From an uncultured Clostridia bacterium (GTDB taxonomy: Bacteria; Bacillota; Clostridia; Oscillospirales; Oscillospiraceae): a stretch of DNA of 45,817 nucleotides. The notes beneath the pieces are model-generated. The model saw only the letters and a list, made by a program, of their open reading frames with translations, did not search any database and had not been told where the DNA came from. Below are positions 24,445-32,194 of the stretch, piece after piece. How positions within the stretch are numbered: position 1 is the first letter of the stretch; each line of letters opens with the position of its first letter. The stretch spans positions 1 through 45,817 of the forward strand of contig CAMONN010000002.1 of assembly GCA_946620645.1 (NCBI GenBank), read 5' to 3'. Position numbers and translations under genes: made by a program.

Positions 24445-25203
24445 CTAAACGGGAATTACGTCAACCACGATTAACAGCTCGTCTTCTACCCGGAAACGGA
24501 TATCCAGGCCGGCAAAAGCCATGCCGTATACACGCTCCGGAGCGTCCTGATATTGAGGCCGGGGATCCTGGGCCAGCACCGAGAGCAGACCCGCGCGTTT
24601 CTCCTCCGGAACCCGCGTCAGCAGCGTATCCGGAAAGTCCACGGTGAGCTGCTTTCCCGGGTCCGGCGCAAAACCGGAGGCGGCGTCCGGAACACTGTCG
24701 GCATAAGGGATGTAGGGCTTGATGTCGTAAATCGGGGTACCGTCCATCAGGTCGGCCCCGGCGACAAGCAGGGTGGAACCCTGGGCGCCGCCTGTTTCAC
24801 TGGCCCGTTGGACCCGGAGCAGCCGCACGCAGGAAAGCCCAAGCCCGTTGGGACGAAAGGGTGAGCGGGTGGCGAAAACGCCCATCCGCTCATTTCCGCC
24901 CAGCCGCGGCGGCCGCACGGTGGGAGACCAGGGTCTTCCCTCGTTCTCCGAAAATCCCCAGATCAGCCACAGGTGCGAAAAACACTCCAGCCCCCGCAGC
25001 GCCTCATCAACGCGGTATTCAGGGGTAAAAACGATGGTCCCCTGCAGTCCGCCGTCGAGGCCCGGCTGCCGCGGAATGCCGAACTTCGTTGGAAAATCCG
25101 TCCGGATATGCGCAATGGGGGTGATCCGCTTTTCCTCCGCAGCGGTGTCCAGGCTGCCCGTATGGACAGAAACCGGCTCTGTGAGCCTTCCCTTCTCCGG
25201 CAC
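24445..25203 (-). CDS. trmO: tRNA (t6A37) N6-methyltransferase TrmO (TsaA family)
   Basis: A 252-aa SAM-dependent methyltransferase with the single-sheet beta-barrel TsaA fold; it converts t6A37 to m6t6A37 in tRNA-Thr. N-terminal block ITPIAHIRTDFPTKFGIPRQ, central ECFSHLWLIWGFSEN, then MGVFATRSPFRPNGLGLSCVRLL and GADLMDGTPIYDIKPYIPYADS are all characteristic. A C-terminal extension with AFAGLDIRFRVEDELLIVVDV is common in longer members. It starts at GTG 25203 with GGAGGG 10 nt upstream, 6 nt after the macrodomain gene ends, so the two are co-transcribed. An older family name is YaeB/VirR-like; the tRNA role is the established one. Confidence 0.9.
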   Translation of the reverse strand: MPEKGRLTEPVSVHTGSLDTAAEEKRITPIAHIRTDFPTKFGIPRQPGLDGGLQGTIVFTPEYRVDEALRGLECFSHLWLIWGFSENEGRPWSPTVRPPRLGGNERMGVFATRSPFRPNGLGLSCVRLLRVQRASETGGAQGSTLLVAGADLMDGTPIYDIKPYIPYADSVPDAASGFAPDPGKQLTVDFPDTLLTRVPEEKRAGLLSVLAQDPRPQYQDAPERVYGMAFAGLDIRFRVEDELLIVVDVIPV

Positions 25204-25209
25204 GGGAAC

Positions 25210-25782
25210 TCAGCCCTCCGGCCTGCCGGACCCGGCAGGGTCAAAGGATGCCGCACCGGCCATCTCGATCTCATGCTGATAGAATACAAAGGTCCTTTCA
25301 TCAAAGAGCACCCAGAGAATCCGGTCCAGCGCCTCGGGATACTGATTTACAAACTGCCGGGCAGTCCAGACGGCGATCTCTGCGGCTTCCTTCAGCGGGA
25401 AGTGATAAACTCCGGTAGAGATGGAGGGAAAGGCGACACTGCGGATGCCGTGCTCCATACAGAGCTGGAGGCTTGTGTAGTAACAGGAGGCCAGCAGCTC
25501 CCGCTCGTCGTGTTCGCCGTCCTTCCAGCGGGGGCCGGGGGTGTGAATGACATAACTGCAGGGTAGCCGGTAGGCTTTTGTAATTTTCGCATCGCCTGTT
25601 TCGCACCCGTGCAGCCCGCGGCACTCCTCCAGCAGCTCAGGTCCCGCTGCGCGGTGGATGGCGCCATCGACCCCGCCGCCGCCCAGAAGGCTGGTGTTTG
25701 CGGCGTTTACGATGGCCTCCACGCCATGGTCTTTTGTAATATCGCCCTGTACGGCGAGCACCTCGGTATTTTCCCAGATCAT
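25210..25782 (-). CDS. Macrodomain protein (O-acetyl-ADP-ribose deacetylase type, MacroD/YmdB-like)
   Basis: A 190-aa macrodomain. ADP-ribose-binding elements are VLAVQGDITKDHGVEAIVNAANTSLLGGGGVDGAIHRAAG and the phosphate loop FPSISTGVYHFPLKEAAEIA. The NAAN asparagine and the aspartate in GGGGVDGAI, catalytic in MacroD-type hydrolases, are present. The enzyme hydrolyses O-acetyl-ADP-ribose or removes ADP-ribose from acidic residues. It heads the macrodomain-trmO pair. A disordered tail follows the domain (FDPAGSGRPEG). Confidence 0.92.
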   Translation of the reverse strand: MIWENTEVLAVQGDITKDHGVEAIVNAANTSLLGGGGVDGAIHRAAGPELLEECRGLHGCETGDAKITKAYRLPCSYVIHTPGPRWKDGEHDERELLASCYYTSLQLCMEHGIRSVAFPSISTGVYHFPLKEAAEIAVWTARQFVNQYPEALDRILWVLFDERTFVFYQHEIEMAGAASFDPAGSGRPEG

Positions 25783-25869
25783 AGTCTGTCCTTCTTTCCT
25801 GTAACAACCGCACTGTCAGCGGACATGGGCCTTTCCCATTGTCCGATTCAGGCGGCGGAGAATGAAAAT

Positions 25870-25898
25870 ATTGTAGCATAATTCCCAAAAGTAGACAA
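25870..25898 (-). promoter_or_regulatory. Sigma-A promoter for the macrodomain-trmO operon
   Basis: TTGTCT, 17-nt spacer, TACAAT on the minus strand, about 88 nt before the macrodomain ATG. Confidence 0.6.
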
Positions 25899-25955
25899 GA
25901 AAAACAACAAAAAACGGAAATATTGCGGAAAAACCGGAGACAAAGCAGTTTGTTC

Positions 25956-25984
25956 TTGCAATGCGGGCGGCTGAGTGATATGAT
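25956..25984 (+). promoter_or_regulatory. Sigma-A promoter for the glycine-riboswitch transcript
   Basis: TTGCAA, 17-nt spacer, TATGAT; the predicted start is about 60 nt before the aptamer core. Confidence 0.65.
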
Positions 25985-26031
25985 ACGCACATAATTCAAT
26001 ACCAGCGATGCTTTCGGAATTCAGCAGAGGG

Positions 26032-26123
26032 AGACCGGAAGCGGAGGAACTCTGGAGAATCCCTTTAAGGGTGCCGAAGGTGCAAGGCGACAGGCCGAAT
26101 CTCTCAGGCAAAAGGACAGAGCG
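26032..26123 (+). promoter_or_regulatory. Glycine riboswitch (single complete aptamer)
   Basis: The core reads AACTCTGGAGA, then GGTGCCGAAGGTGCAA, then TCTCTCAGGCAAAAGGACAGAG, all hallmark glycine-aptamer sequences. P1 pairs CTCT with AGAG. Only one full aptamer is visible; its flanks match the second aptamer of tandem riboswitches, and the preceding AGAGGGAGACCGG...GGAGG may be a remnant (ghost) first aptamer. It lies upstream of an AGCS symporter gene, fitting control of glycine or alanine uptake. Confidence 0.93.
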
Positions 26124-26184
26124 GAAGTCAGCTTCCCGATGCCGCATACAGAATGCGGCGCTGCGGTGAGGCGGACGAAAACCG

Positions 26185-26219
26185 GAGTTGCTCATGTTCA
26201 GGGCAGCTCTTTTTGTTTT
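26185..26219 (+). terminator. Expression-platform terminator of the glycine riboswitch
   Basis: GAGTTGC pairs with GCAGCTC (one G-T pair), followed by TTTTTGTTTT. A GCCGCAT/ATGCGGC hairpin (26142-26160) between it and the aptamer could be the competing structure. Confidence 0.7.
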
Positions 26220-26276
26220 ATGGAAGATCTGCAGTTCTGCTGGATTGAATGAATTCAGAGAAAAGGACGGAAAAAC

Positions 26277-27680
26277 ATGGAGAACTTTATTTCAACGGTG
26301 GAGGCCGTTAACGGCAAGCTTAACAGCTTTGCCTGGGGCCCGCTGATGCTTCTGCTGTTGGTCGGTACCGGCGTGTTTCTGACCGTCAAGGTGAACTGGC
26401 TGCAGGTTACCCACTTCGGCAGAATCCTCAAAGCCACGGTCGGAACCCTCTTTAAGAAGAAAGAGAAGACCGACCATGGTGCGAACATTTCTTCCTTCCA
26501 GGCGGTCTCCACCGCTCTGGCGGGCACGGTGGGAACCGGCAACATCGCCGGCGTGACCGGCGCCATCTTCACCGGCGGCGCGGGAGCGGTCTTCTGGATG
26601 TGGGTGGCCGCCTTCTTCGGAATGGTCACGAAGTATGCAGAAATTGTTCTGGCGATGAAGTACCGCGTGAAGGATGAAAGCGGCGCCTACCACGGCGGGC
26701 CCATGTACTACATCGAAAACGGAATCGGTAAAAACTGGAAATGGCTTGCGGTAATCTTCTGCATTCTGGGAGGCCTGGCATCTTTCGGCATCGGCAACAT
26801 TGCCCAGAGCAGTGAGATCTCCGGCGCACTGGGAGATCTGTTCCACCTTCCGCCGCTGGCGTCCGGTCTGCTGATTGCCCTGGTGGTTGCGCTGGTTACC
26901 CTGGGCGGCATTAAGCGTATCGGCAAGGTGACGGAGCTTCTGGTTCCCTTTATGTCGGCGTTCTATATCCTGGCCGGCATTATCCTCATCGTCATGCGCA
27001 TCGGTCAGATCCCGGCCGTGTTCGTCAGAATTTTTGCCGGTGCCTTTTCCTTCAAGAGTGTTGGCGGCGGCCTCTTTGGTTATACCATCATGATGGCGAT
27101 GCGCCAGGGCTTTGCTAGGGGTGTCTTCTCTAATGAGGCCGGTCTCGGTTCCGCACCGATTGCCCATGCGGCATCCTCTTTAGAGGAGCCCTGTGAGCAG
27201 GCCATCTGGGGCGTGTTCGAGGTGTTCATTGACACCATCGTCATCTGCAGCATTACAGCCTTCGCGGTACTGCTGTCCGGTGTGCTGGATGTGGAGGGAG
27301 GACTCTCCGCCTATGCCTCCAAGGGGGCGGCAGCGGCAGCGGCCTTCAACTCCATTCTGCCCGGAACCCTGGGCGGAAAGATCATTGAGCTGAGCCTGCT
27401 GTTCTTCGCTCTGTCCACCATTCTTTCCTGGGCTTATTACGGAGAGAACTGCTGGGGCTATCTTACAAAGAACAACAGAACCTTCCTTCTGGTGTACAAG
27501 ATCATCTTTGCGCTGGTCTGCATTGTCGGGGCTACCGGTTCCGGCACCCTGATGTGGGATATCGCCGACACGCTGAACGGCCTGATGGCAATTCCGAACC
27601 TGATTGCGCTTCTGGTCCTCTCCGGCGTGGTGGCGAAAGTTACCAGAGACTATTTTTCCGACCATATGCTGAAGAAGTAA
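26277..27680 (+). CDS. Alanine/glycine:cation symporter (AGCS family)
   Basis: A 467-aa sodium- or proton-coupled amino acid importer with about ten helices. Family motifs are LNSFAWGPLMLLLLVGTGVFLTVKVNW, the signature GTVGTGNIAGVTGAIFTGGAGAVFWMW (about residues 85-110), GPMYYIENGIG, and QGFARGVFSNEAGLGSAPIAHAAS near residue 285. Length is typical. Control by the glycine riboswitch upstream implies that glycine is a physiological substrate or signal. It is transcribed alone and followed by an intrinsic terminator. Confidence 0.96.
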   Translation: MENFISTVEAVNGKLNSFAWGPLMLLLLVGTGVFLTVKVNWLQVTHFGRILKATVGTLFKKKEKTDHGANISSFQAVSTALAGTVGTGNIAGVTGAIFTGGAGAVFWMWVAAFFGMVTKYAEIVLAMKYRVKDESGAYHGGPMYYIENGIGKNWKWLAVIFCILGGLASFGIGNIAQSSEISGALGDLFHLPPLASGLLIALVVALVTLGGIKRIGKVTELLVPFMSAFYILAGIILIVMRIGQIPAVFVRIFAGAFSFKSVGGGLFGYTIMMAMRQGFARGVFSNEAGLGSAPIAHAASSLEEPCEQAIWGVFEVFIDTIVICSITAFAVLLSGVLDVEGGLSAYASKGAAAAAAFNSILPGTLGGKIIELSLLFFALSTILSWAYYGENCWGYLTKNNRTFLLVYKIIFALVCIVGATGSGTLMWDIADTLNGLMAIPNLIALLVLSGVVAKVTRDYFSDHMLKK

Positions 27681-27724
27681 GCGGAGTGACGCGACACGCG
27701 CACAGGCGCGGCGACTGAAATTCA

Positions 27725-27754
27725 AACCCGCCCGGACAATTCCGGGCGGGTTTC
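27725..27754 (+). terminator. Intrinsic terminator after the AGCS gene
   Basis: Stem AAACCCGCCCGGA/TCCGGGCGGGTTT with a 4-nt loop. Confidence 0.8.
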
Positions 27755-27784
27755 CTGCATGCAGGGGCAGTTCAGCAATTTCAG

Positions 27785-27813
27785 TTGACATTCTGCCGGT
27801 ATATTTTTATACT
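27785..27813 (+). promoter_or_regulatory. Sigma-A promoter for the Rossmann-RyR gene
   Basis: Consensus TTGACA, 17-nt spacer, TATACT, about 33 nt before the ATG. A near-consensus constitutive promoter. Confidence 0.75.
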
Positions 27814-27845
27814 GAGTAGAAACTGTAACAGATGGAGGCTGCGTG

Positions 27846-29726
27846 ATGCTGACCGTTTCTTCCCTTGTTCTTTCTACGGCGCTGTTCCTTGCCATGGTGG
27901 CAAACCTTACCCTGAAGCCGAAGTTTTCTGCCAAAATCGCTGCGGGCTGTATGCTGGTCGGCGTGGTCGGAGGACTTCTGTTCTACGGCATCGGCTTTGC
28001 CGAAACGACCGGCAGCCTTGCGCTCAGCCTGCTTCGAACGCCCTTCAGTGTCATGCGTATGTTCGTCGGGATCAATGAGCTCTCGGCGATCGAGAATTCC
28101 ACTCTGGTCTCAACCCAGACAGGGATTGTTGTTTTCTGGATTGTGCATCTGGCGGCCTTTTATTCCATGACCAGTGCCGCCCTGACGACCCTGGGCGCAA
28201 AAATCCTGCGGAGCCTCCGCCTGATGATGTCCCGGCGAGGAGACCTGACCCTGATCTACGGGATCAATGAGCGGAGCCGGGGGATTGCCAGAGAATGCCT
28301 CTCTGATCCGGGAACCTCGGTTATTTTTCTTGCGGAGGACGCTTCGGACAGCCTGGTGTCTGACCTGAACAACCTGGGCGCCTCGGTTCTTACCGGTGCG
28401 GAGGCCGTCGCATCATCGAAATCGGCCGTGAAAAAGCTCCACCTGAAAAACCGTACCGTCACGGTTTACGCTCTGGACGAGGACGCGGATAAGGATCTGC
28501 AGTACGCCCTGCAGCTGCGAAACGCGCTGGAGCAGGCCGGTATTCCGGCGGAAAAGACACGCCTGACCCTGCCCGGTACCGAAGATATTATCGCGTCAAT
28601 GCTGCAGGTGTCTGAAAGCCGCTACGGCTTCGGCTATGTGAATGTTTATGATCCGGCGGAGCTGACGGCCAGAGCGCTGATCCGCACCTGCCCGCCCTGG
28701 GACTGCATCTCCTTCTGGGAAGACGGACACGCCAAGGAGGACTTCTCCTGCGCCATTGTGGGCTTTGGCAGCCACGGGCAGGAGGTGCTGAGGCAGCTGG
28801 TTATGAACGCCCAGTTTGCCGGAAGCAGCTTTCATGCCACAGTATTTTCTCTGCGCAGCCAGATGGAGGCGGGCTATCTGCTGACAGACTGCCCCGAACT
28901 TCAGAAGCAGTATGATATTAAGGGCATAAACGCCGATGGAAGAGGGAAAGAGTTTTATGAGTTTGTGGAAAAGAACCTTTCCACTCTGAAGCTGATTGCC
29001 ATCTGCACCGGTAATGACGCCATGAACCGTGAAATTGCGGAAAATCTTCTGCTTTTTCTCCATCGGCGGCACGCCGAGAACATCTGCGTGGTACAGTGCG
29101 GCTCGGAGGGCGTTCGCTATCAGGCCTCCATCGGAAGCCCGATCATCCGCACAAAGATCTATACCCGGGCATTTCTGTCCGCGGAAGAGGCGGACCGCAA
29201 CGCCATTCTGCTCAACAGCACCTACGATACCTCGAACCGGACCGACTGGGAAAAATGGGTGGCTTGTGACAGCTTCAGCAAGATGTCATCCCGGGCATCT
29301 GCGGAATTTCTTCCGGCCTTTATCCGAATTTCCGGAAGCACGAAAGAGGCCATGCTGAAGGGCGAATGGAATCCGACGCCGGAAATGCAGAAGGTGCTCG
29401 GTGAGACCGAACACCTTCGCTGGTGCGCATTCCATTACGCTATGGGCTATACCGCCATGACCGCGGAGCAGTTTGAAGCCAATGCGGAAACCTGGGCACG
29501 CCTTCAGCAGGATGGCGGCGGGAAGAATATCAAAATCGCCAAAGACACCCATGCCCGGCGCCACGCCTGTCTGGTGCCCTGGACGGCTCTGGACGAGCTG
29601 TCCGAAAAGGAGAACCGCCTGACGGGGCGCAACGTGGATTACAAACAGATTGACATCAACAATGTTCTCGCTCTTCCAAAGCTTCTTCAGCAGACGGAAA
29701 GGGCGGGAAAGAAAACAGGTCAATAA
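27846..29726 (+). CDS. Membrane-anchored Rossmann (TrkA-N-like) protein with C-terminal RyR domain
   Basis: A 626-aa protein. Three hydrophobic segments occupy about residues 3-20, 31-52 and 92-114. Then come two Rossmann-like units: DLTLIYGINERSRGIARE (about 133) and CAIVGFGSHGQEVLRQLV (about 302), the latter with GxGxxG. A linker with KMSSRASAEFLPAF leads to an RyR domain (about 520-612) with TEHLRWCAFHYAMGY and RRHACLVPWTALDELSEKE, the most recognisable blocks. Related bacterial proteins combine a potassium-channel-style nucleotide-binding domain with RyR, but no TVGYGD selectivity filter is visible here. The role is unknown; a ligand- or nucleotide-sensing membrane protein is my inference. 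ATG 27846 has GGAGG 7 nt upstream. No operon partners. Confidence 0.8.
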   Translation: MLTVSSLVLSTALFLAMVANLTLKPKFSAKIAAGCMLVGVVGGLLFYGIGFAETTGSLALSLLRTPFSVMRMFVGINELSAIENSTLVSTQTGIVVFWIVHLAAFYSMTSAALTTLGAKILRSLRLMMSRRGDLTLIYGINERSRGIARECLSDPGTSVIFLAEDASDSLVSDLNNLGASVLTGAEAVASSKSAVKKLHLKNRTVTVYALDEDADKDLQYALQLRNALEQAGIPAEKTRLTLPGTEDIIASMLQVSESRYGFGYVNVYDPAELTARALIRTCPPWDCISFWEDGHAKEDFSCAIVGFGSHGQEVLRQLVMNAQFAGSSFHATVFSLRSQMEAGYLLTDCPELQKQYDIKGINADGRGKEFYEFVEKNLSTLKLIAICTGNDAMNREIAENLLLFLHRRHAENICVVQCGSEGVRYQASIGSPIIRTKIYTRAFLSAEEADRNAILLNSTYDTSNRTDWEKWVACDSFSKMSSRASAEFLPAFIRISGSTKEAMLKGEWNPTPEMQKVLGETEHLRWCAFHYAMGYTAMTAEQFEANAETWARLQQDGGGKNIKIAKDTHARRHACLVPWTALDELSEKENRLTGRNVDYKQIDINNVLALPKLLQQTERAGKKTGQ

Positions 29727-29739
29727 CGGTATTGTCTGA

Positions 29740-31017
29740 TCAGACAGCGCCGGGCTTGCCAAGCATGCGGAACATATTCTTCTTGTAGGCCTCAACGCCC
29801 GGCTGGTCAAAGGGATTCACGCCGGACATGTAGCCGGAAAGCGCGCAGGCCAGCTCAAAGAAGCAGACCAGTTCCGCAAGGCCTTCCTCATCCCGCGCTG
29901 AGCAGCTGATGACCAGGTTCGGCACGCCGCCGTCGATGTGCGCCTCACGGACGGCATCGGCCGCAACGCCGCAGATCTCCGCCAGATCGCGGCCCGAGAG
30001 GTAATTCAGGCCGTCGGCGTTGTCTTCGGAATTCGGAACCGGGCAGGAATAACGGGAGCGGCGGAAGCGGACAACGGACTCCATCAGATTCCGGGGGCCC
30101 TCCTGAATATACTGTCCCATCGAGTGCAGGTCGGCAGTGAACTCCACGGATGCCGGGAAAATGCCCTTGTTGTCCTTGCCCTCACTTTCGCCGTAGAGCT
30201 GCTTCCACCACTCCGCCATGAAGCGGAAACTCGGCTCATAGCAGCCCAGGATTTCCACACCGAAGCCCTTGCTGCAGAGGTTCTGCCGTGCGGCGGCGTA
30301 CTGCCAGGCGGGGTTTTCACTGCTGCGCAGGTCCAGCGCGTCGAACTCGCGGATGGCGGCGTCAATGACTCTGCGAATATCGATGCCGGCCACTGCCATC
30401 GGCAGCAGCCCGACAGCGGAGAATATGCTGAAGCGGCCGCCGACGTCGTCAGGGACCACAAAGCTTTCCCAGCCGTTTGAGTCGGCCAGAGTCTTCAGAA
30501 CGCCGCGGCGGGCGTCGGTGGTCGCAAAAATATGCTCATCGGCAGCGGCGCCGTACTTTTTCTTCAGCAGTTCCCGGAAGATCCGAAAGGCGACGGCGGG
30601 CTCCAGGGTAGTGCCGGACTTGGAAATAACATTCACATCGAAGTCCCGGTCACCGAGCTTTTCAAGCGTGTCGCAGAACGCGTCGGCGGAAAGTCCGTTG
30701 CCGACAAAAAAGACCTCGGGGTCTCCCTTGCCCGGGACCGGCCGCAGCAGTTCAATGGCGCCGCGGGCACCAAGATAAGAGCCGCCAATCCCGATTACCA
30801 CCAGTGCGCCGGAGCGGGAACGGATTTTTTCGGCTGCGGCAACAATGCGGTCCAGCTCAGTATCCAGTATGGCTTTCGGCAGTTTCAGCCAGCCGGTAAA
30901 GTCCGCCCCCAGCCCGCTTCCGGATGTGAGCATCTCATGCGCGCGCGAGGCGGCGGCATAATCCGGGCCGGCCTTCGTAAAGAATTTCTGAGCGCCGGAC
31001 AGATCAATCTGTATCAT
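29740..31017 (-). CDS. pgi: Glucose-6-phosphate isomerase
   Basis: A 425-aa glycolytic enzyme interconverting glucose-6-P and fructose-6-P. The sugar-phosphate-binding SIS fold shows VVIGIGGSYLGARGAIELL (about residue 72), NVISKSGTTLEPAVAFRIF, VPDDVGGRFSIFSAVGLLP, and the catalytic region FTADLHSMGQYIQEGPRNL. The length is that of the short bacterial type (about 430-450 aa), not the 550-aa proteobacterial type. AGGAGG lies 7 nt before the ATG. It is convergent with the RyR gene with 13 nt between the stops. Confidence 0.97.
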   Translation of the reverse strand: MIQIDLSGAQKFFTKAGPDYAAASRAHEMLTSGSGLGADFTGWLKLPKAILDTELDRIVAAAEKIRSRSGALVVIGIGGSYLGARGAIELLRPVPGKGDPEVFFVGNGLSADAFCDTLEKLGDRDFDVNVISKSGTTLEPAVAFRIFRELLKKKYGAAADEHIFATTDARRGVLKTLADSNGWESFVVPDDVGGRFSIFSAVGLLPMAVAGIDIRRVIDAAIREFDALDLRSSENPAWQYAAARQNLCSKGFGVEILGCYEPSFRFMAEWWKQLYGESEGKDNKGIFPASVEFTADLHSMGQYIQEGPRNLMESVVRFRRSRYSCPVPNSEDNADGLNYLSGRDLAEICGVAADAVREAHIDGGVPNLVISCSARDEEGLAELVCFFELACALSGYMSGVNPFDQPGVEAYKKNMFRMLGKPGAV

Positions 31018-31052
31018 ATCAGAGCCTCCTGTGTTTATTATCGTACCGCTTC

Positions 31053-31080
31053 ATTATATAGTTTTTTCCGGGGAAAGCAA
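31053..31080 (-). promoter_or_regulatory. Sigma-A promoter for pgi
   Basis: TTGCTT, 16-nt spacer, TATAAT on the minus strand, about 36 nt before the ATG. Confidence 0.6.
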
Positions 31081-31277
31081 CTGAAAAATACATTGAAAAT
31101 GGTTTACAGAATACTGAATAAATTCTTGTAACTTATGAATAATCCATTTCAAAACAGTGAAAAAATATCGACATCAGCCGGGTTTTCGACTTTTTGAACC
31201 GGTTTTTCAACAGGCTGAAGTGCATAAAACCGCACATTCGGTAGACATAATCTAAAAAAGCTTCAGGGGTTTTCGGA

Positions 31278-31306
31278 TTGACAAATCCCGATGAGAGATT
31301 TATAAT
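31278..31306 (+). promoter_or_regulatory. Consensus sigma-A promoter of the thiamine salvage operon
   Basis: Perfect TTGACA, 17-nt spacer, TATAAT; start site about 10 nt before the TPP aptamer. The 190 nt between this and the pgi promoter are AT-rich and hold nothing I recognise beyond a weak CCGG-based hairpin with TTTTT near 31180-31208. Confidence 0.85.
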
Positions 31307-31321
31307 ACCCTTTGCAAATTG

Positions 31322-31412
31322 ATATGGGCGCTGGGTTTTCCCGGCTGAGATGGAGTAATGGAGCTCTAACACCATGGAACCTGATCCGGGTAATGCCGGC
31401 GTAGGGAACACC
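31322..31412 (+). promoter_or_regulatory. TPP riboswitch (THI element)
   Basis: The conserved pyrimidine-sensing arm CCGGCTGAGATGGA and the pyrophosphate-sensing arm GAACCTGATCCGGGTAATGCC, then CGGCGTAGGGAA, match the THI-box in order and spacing. It precedes thiW-thiM-thiE-thiD-cytX. Confidence 0.97.
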
Positions 31413-31416
31413 GAAC

Positions 31417-31451
31417 ACGGTAGGTTCTTTACGGAACCCGCCGTTTTTTTT
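31417..31451 (+). terminator. TPP riboswitch terminator
   Basis: ACGG-TA-GGTTC pairs with GAACC-CG-CCGT across a short loop, followed by eight T. It indicates transcriptional repression when TPP is bound. Confidence 0.88.
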
Positions 31452-31460
31452 GAAGGAGGC

Positions 31461-31633
31461 GATGCAGAAAACGTAAGGCGCCCCGCAATTGCGGGAGCGG
31501 GCCGAGGGGAGCGCCTTGGGTCCGGGCCAAAAGACAGCGATGGGAAGCCGTGTTCCGGCGTGAGAGGAGACCAGCAAGTCTCGACCGCTCTTCCTTGCAG
31601 TGTAAGGAAGATTCCGCTAACGTTTTCTTCATC
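31461..31633 (+). other. Unidentified structured element between TPP riboswitch and thiW
   Basis: A 173-nt segment closed by a 14-nt inverted repeat (GATGCAGAAAACGT against ACGTTTTCTTCATC, 13 of 14 pairing). Inside are AAGGCGC/GCGCCTT enclosing CCCGC-AATT-GCGGG, then GCCG/CGGC, GAGAC/GTCTC, and CTTCCTT/AAGGAAG hairpins. The ORF track reads through it, but the translation is low-complexity and not ThiW-like. GGGAAG and GGAGACC recall fragments of the cobalamin riboswitch, yet the full core is absent. It could be a second regulatory RNA or a small inverted-repeat element of the MITE kind. Confidence 0.5.
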
Positions 31634-31661
31634 TGATTTCAAAAAAAGGAGTTCGGTTTCA

Positions 31662-32174
31662 ATGCAAAAGACATCTGTAAAAAAATTGGCTCTTGCCAGC
31701 ATGATGGTGGCGGTTGCCGTTGTCGGCAGCACGTTTTCCTTCCCGGTGCTCGGCAGCCGCTGCGCCCCTGTTCAGCATATGGTGAACGTTCTGTGCGCGG
31801 TATTGCTGGGCCCCTGGTACGGACTGGGGGTTGCTTTTGTGGCAAGCCTTCTGCGCAATCTTCTGGGGCTTGGATCGCTGCTTGCCTTTCCGGGCAGCAT
31901 GTGCGGGGCTCTCCTCTGCGGGCTGGGTTACCGCTTCACCAGGAATCTTCCGGTGACGCTGCTGTGCGAGATCTTCGGAACCGGCATTATCGGCGGGCTC
32001 CTCTCCTACCCGATTGCGATTGCGTTTATGGGTAAGACTGCGGGAAGCCTCGCATTCTACGCCTATGTGGTGCCGTTTCTTGTTTCCACGGTGGGCGGAA
32101 GCATCATTGCTGGAATCATCGTGCTGGCGCTGCAGAAAAACGGCGCCCTTCACCAGATCCAGGCAAAGCTGTAA
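31662..32174 (+). CDS. thiW: ECF transporter substrate-binding subunit ThiW (thiazole precursor)
   Basis: A 170-aa membrane protein of five to six helices. It opens MQKTSVKKLALASMMVAVAVVGSTFSFPVLGSRCAPVQHMVNVLC, followed by LLGPWYGLGVAFVASLLRN and FPGSMCGALLCGLGYR, the ThiW pattern. ThiW is the S component that is thought to deliver the thiamine thiazole moiety to a shared energy-coupling-factor module encoded elsewhere. The start at 31662 is preferred because AGGAG lies 10 nt upstream and the protein begins there like its family; the ORF track starts 96 codons earlier inside leader RNA. First gene of the TPP-controlled operon and 20 nt before thiM. Confidence 0.88.
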   Translation: MQKTSVKKLALASMMVAVAVVGSTFSFPVLGSRCAPVQHMVNVLCAVLLGPWYGLGVAFVASLLRNLLGLGSLLAFPGSMCGALLCGLGYRFTRNLPVTLLCEIFGTGIIGGLLSYPIAIAFMGKTAGSLAFYAYVVPFLVSTVGGSIIAGIIVLALQKNGALHQIQAKL

Positions 32175-32194
32175 GCAGAAAGGGACGTAACCCG

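Noticed and set aside
31480-31580. Cobalamin riboswitch in the thi leader
   Set aside because: CCCCGCAA, GGGAAG and GGAGACC occur in a suggestive order, but the upstream arm and the full B12-box are missing. Kept only as an unidentified structured element.
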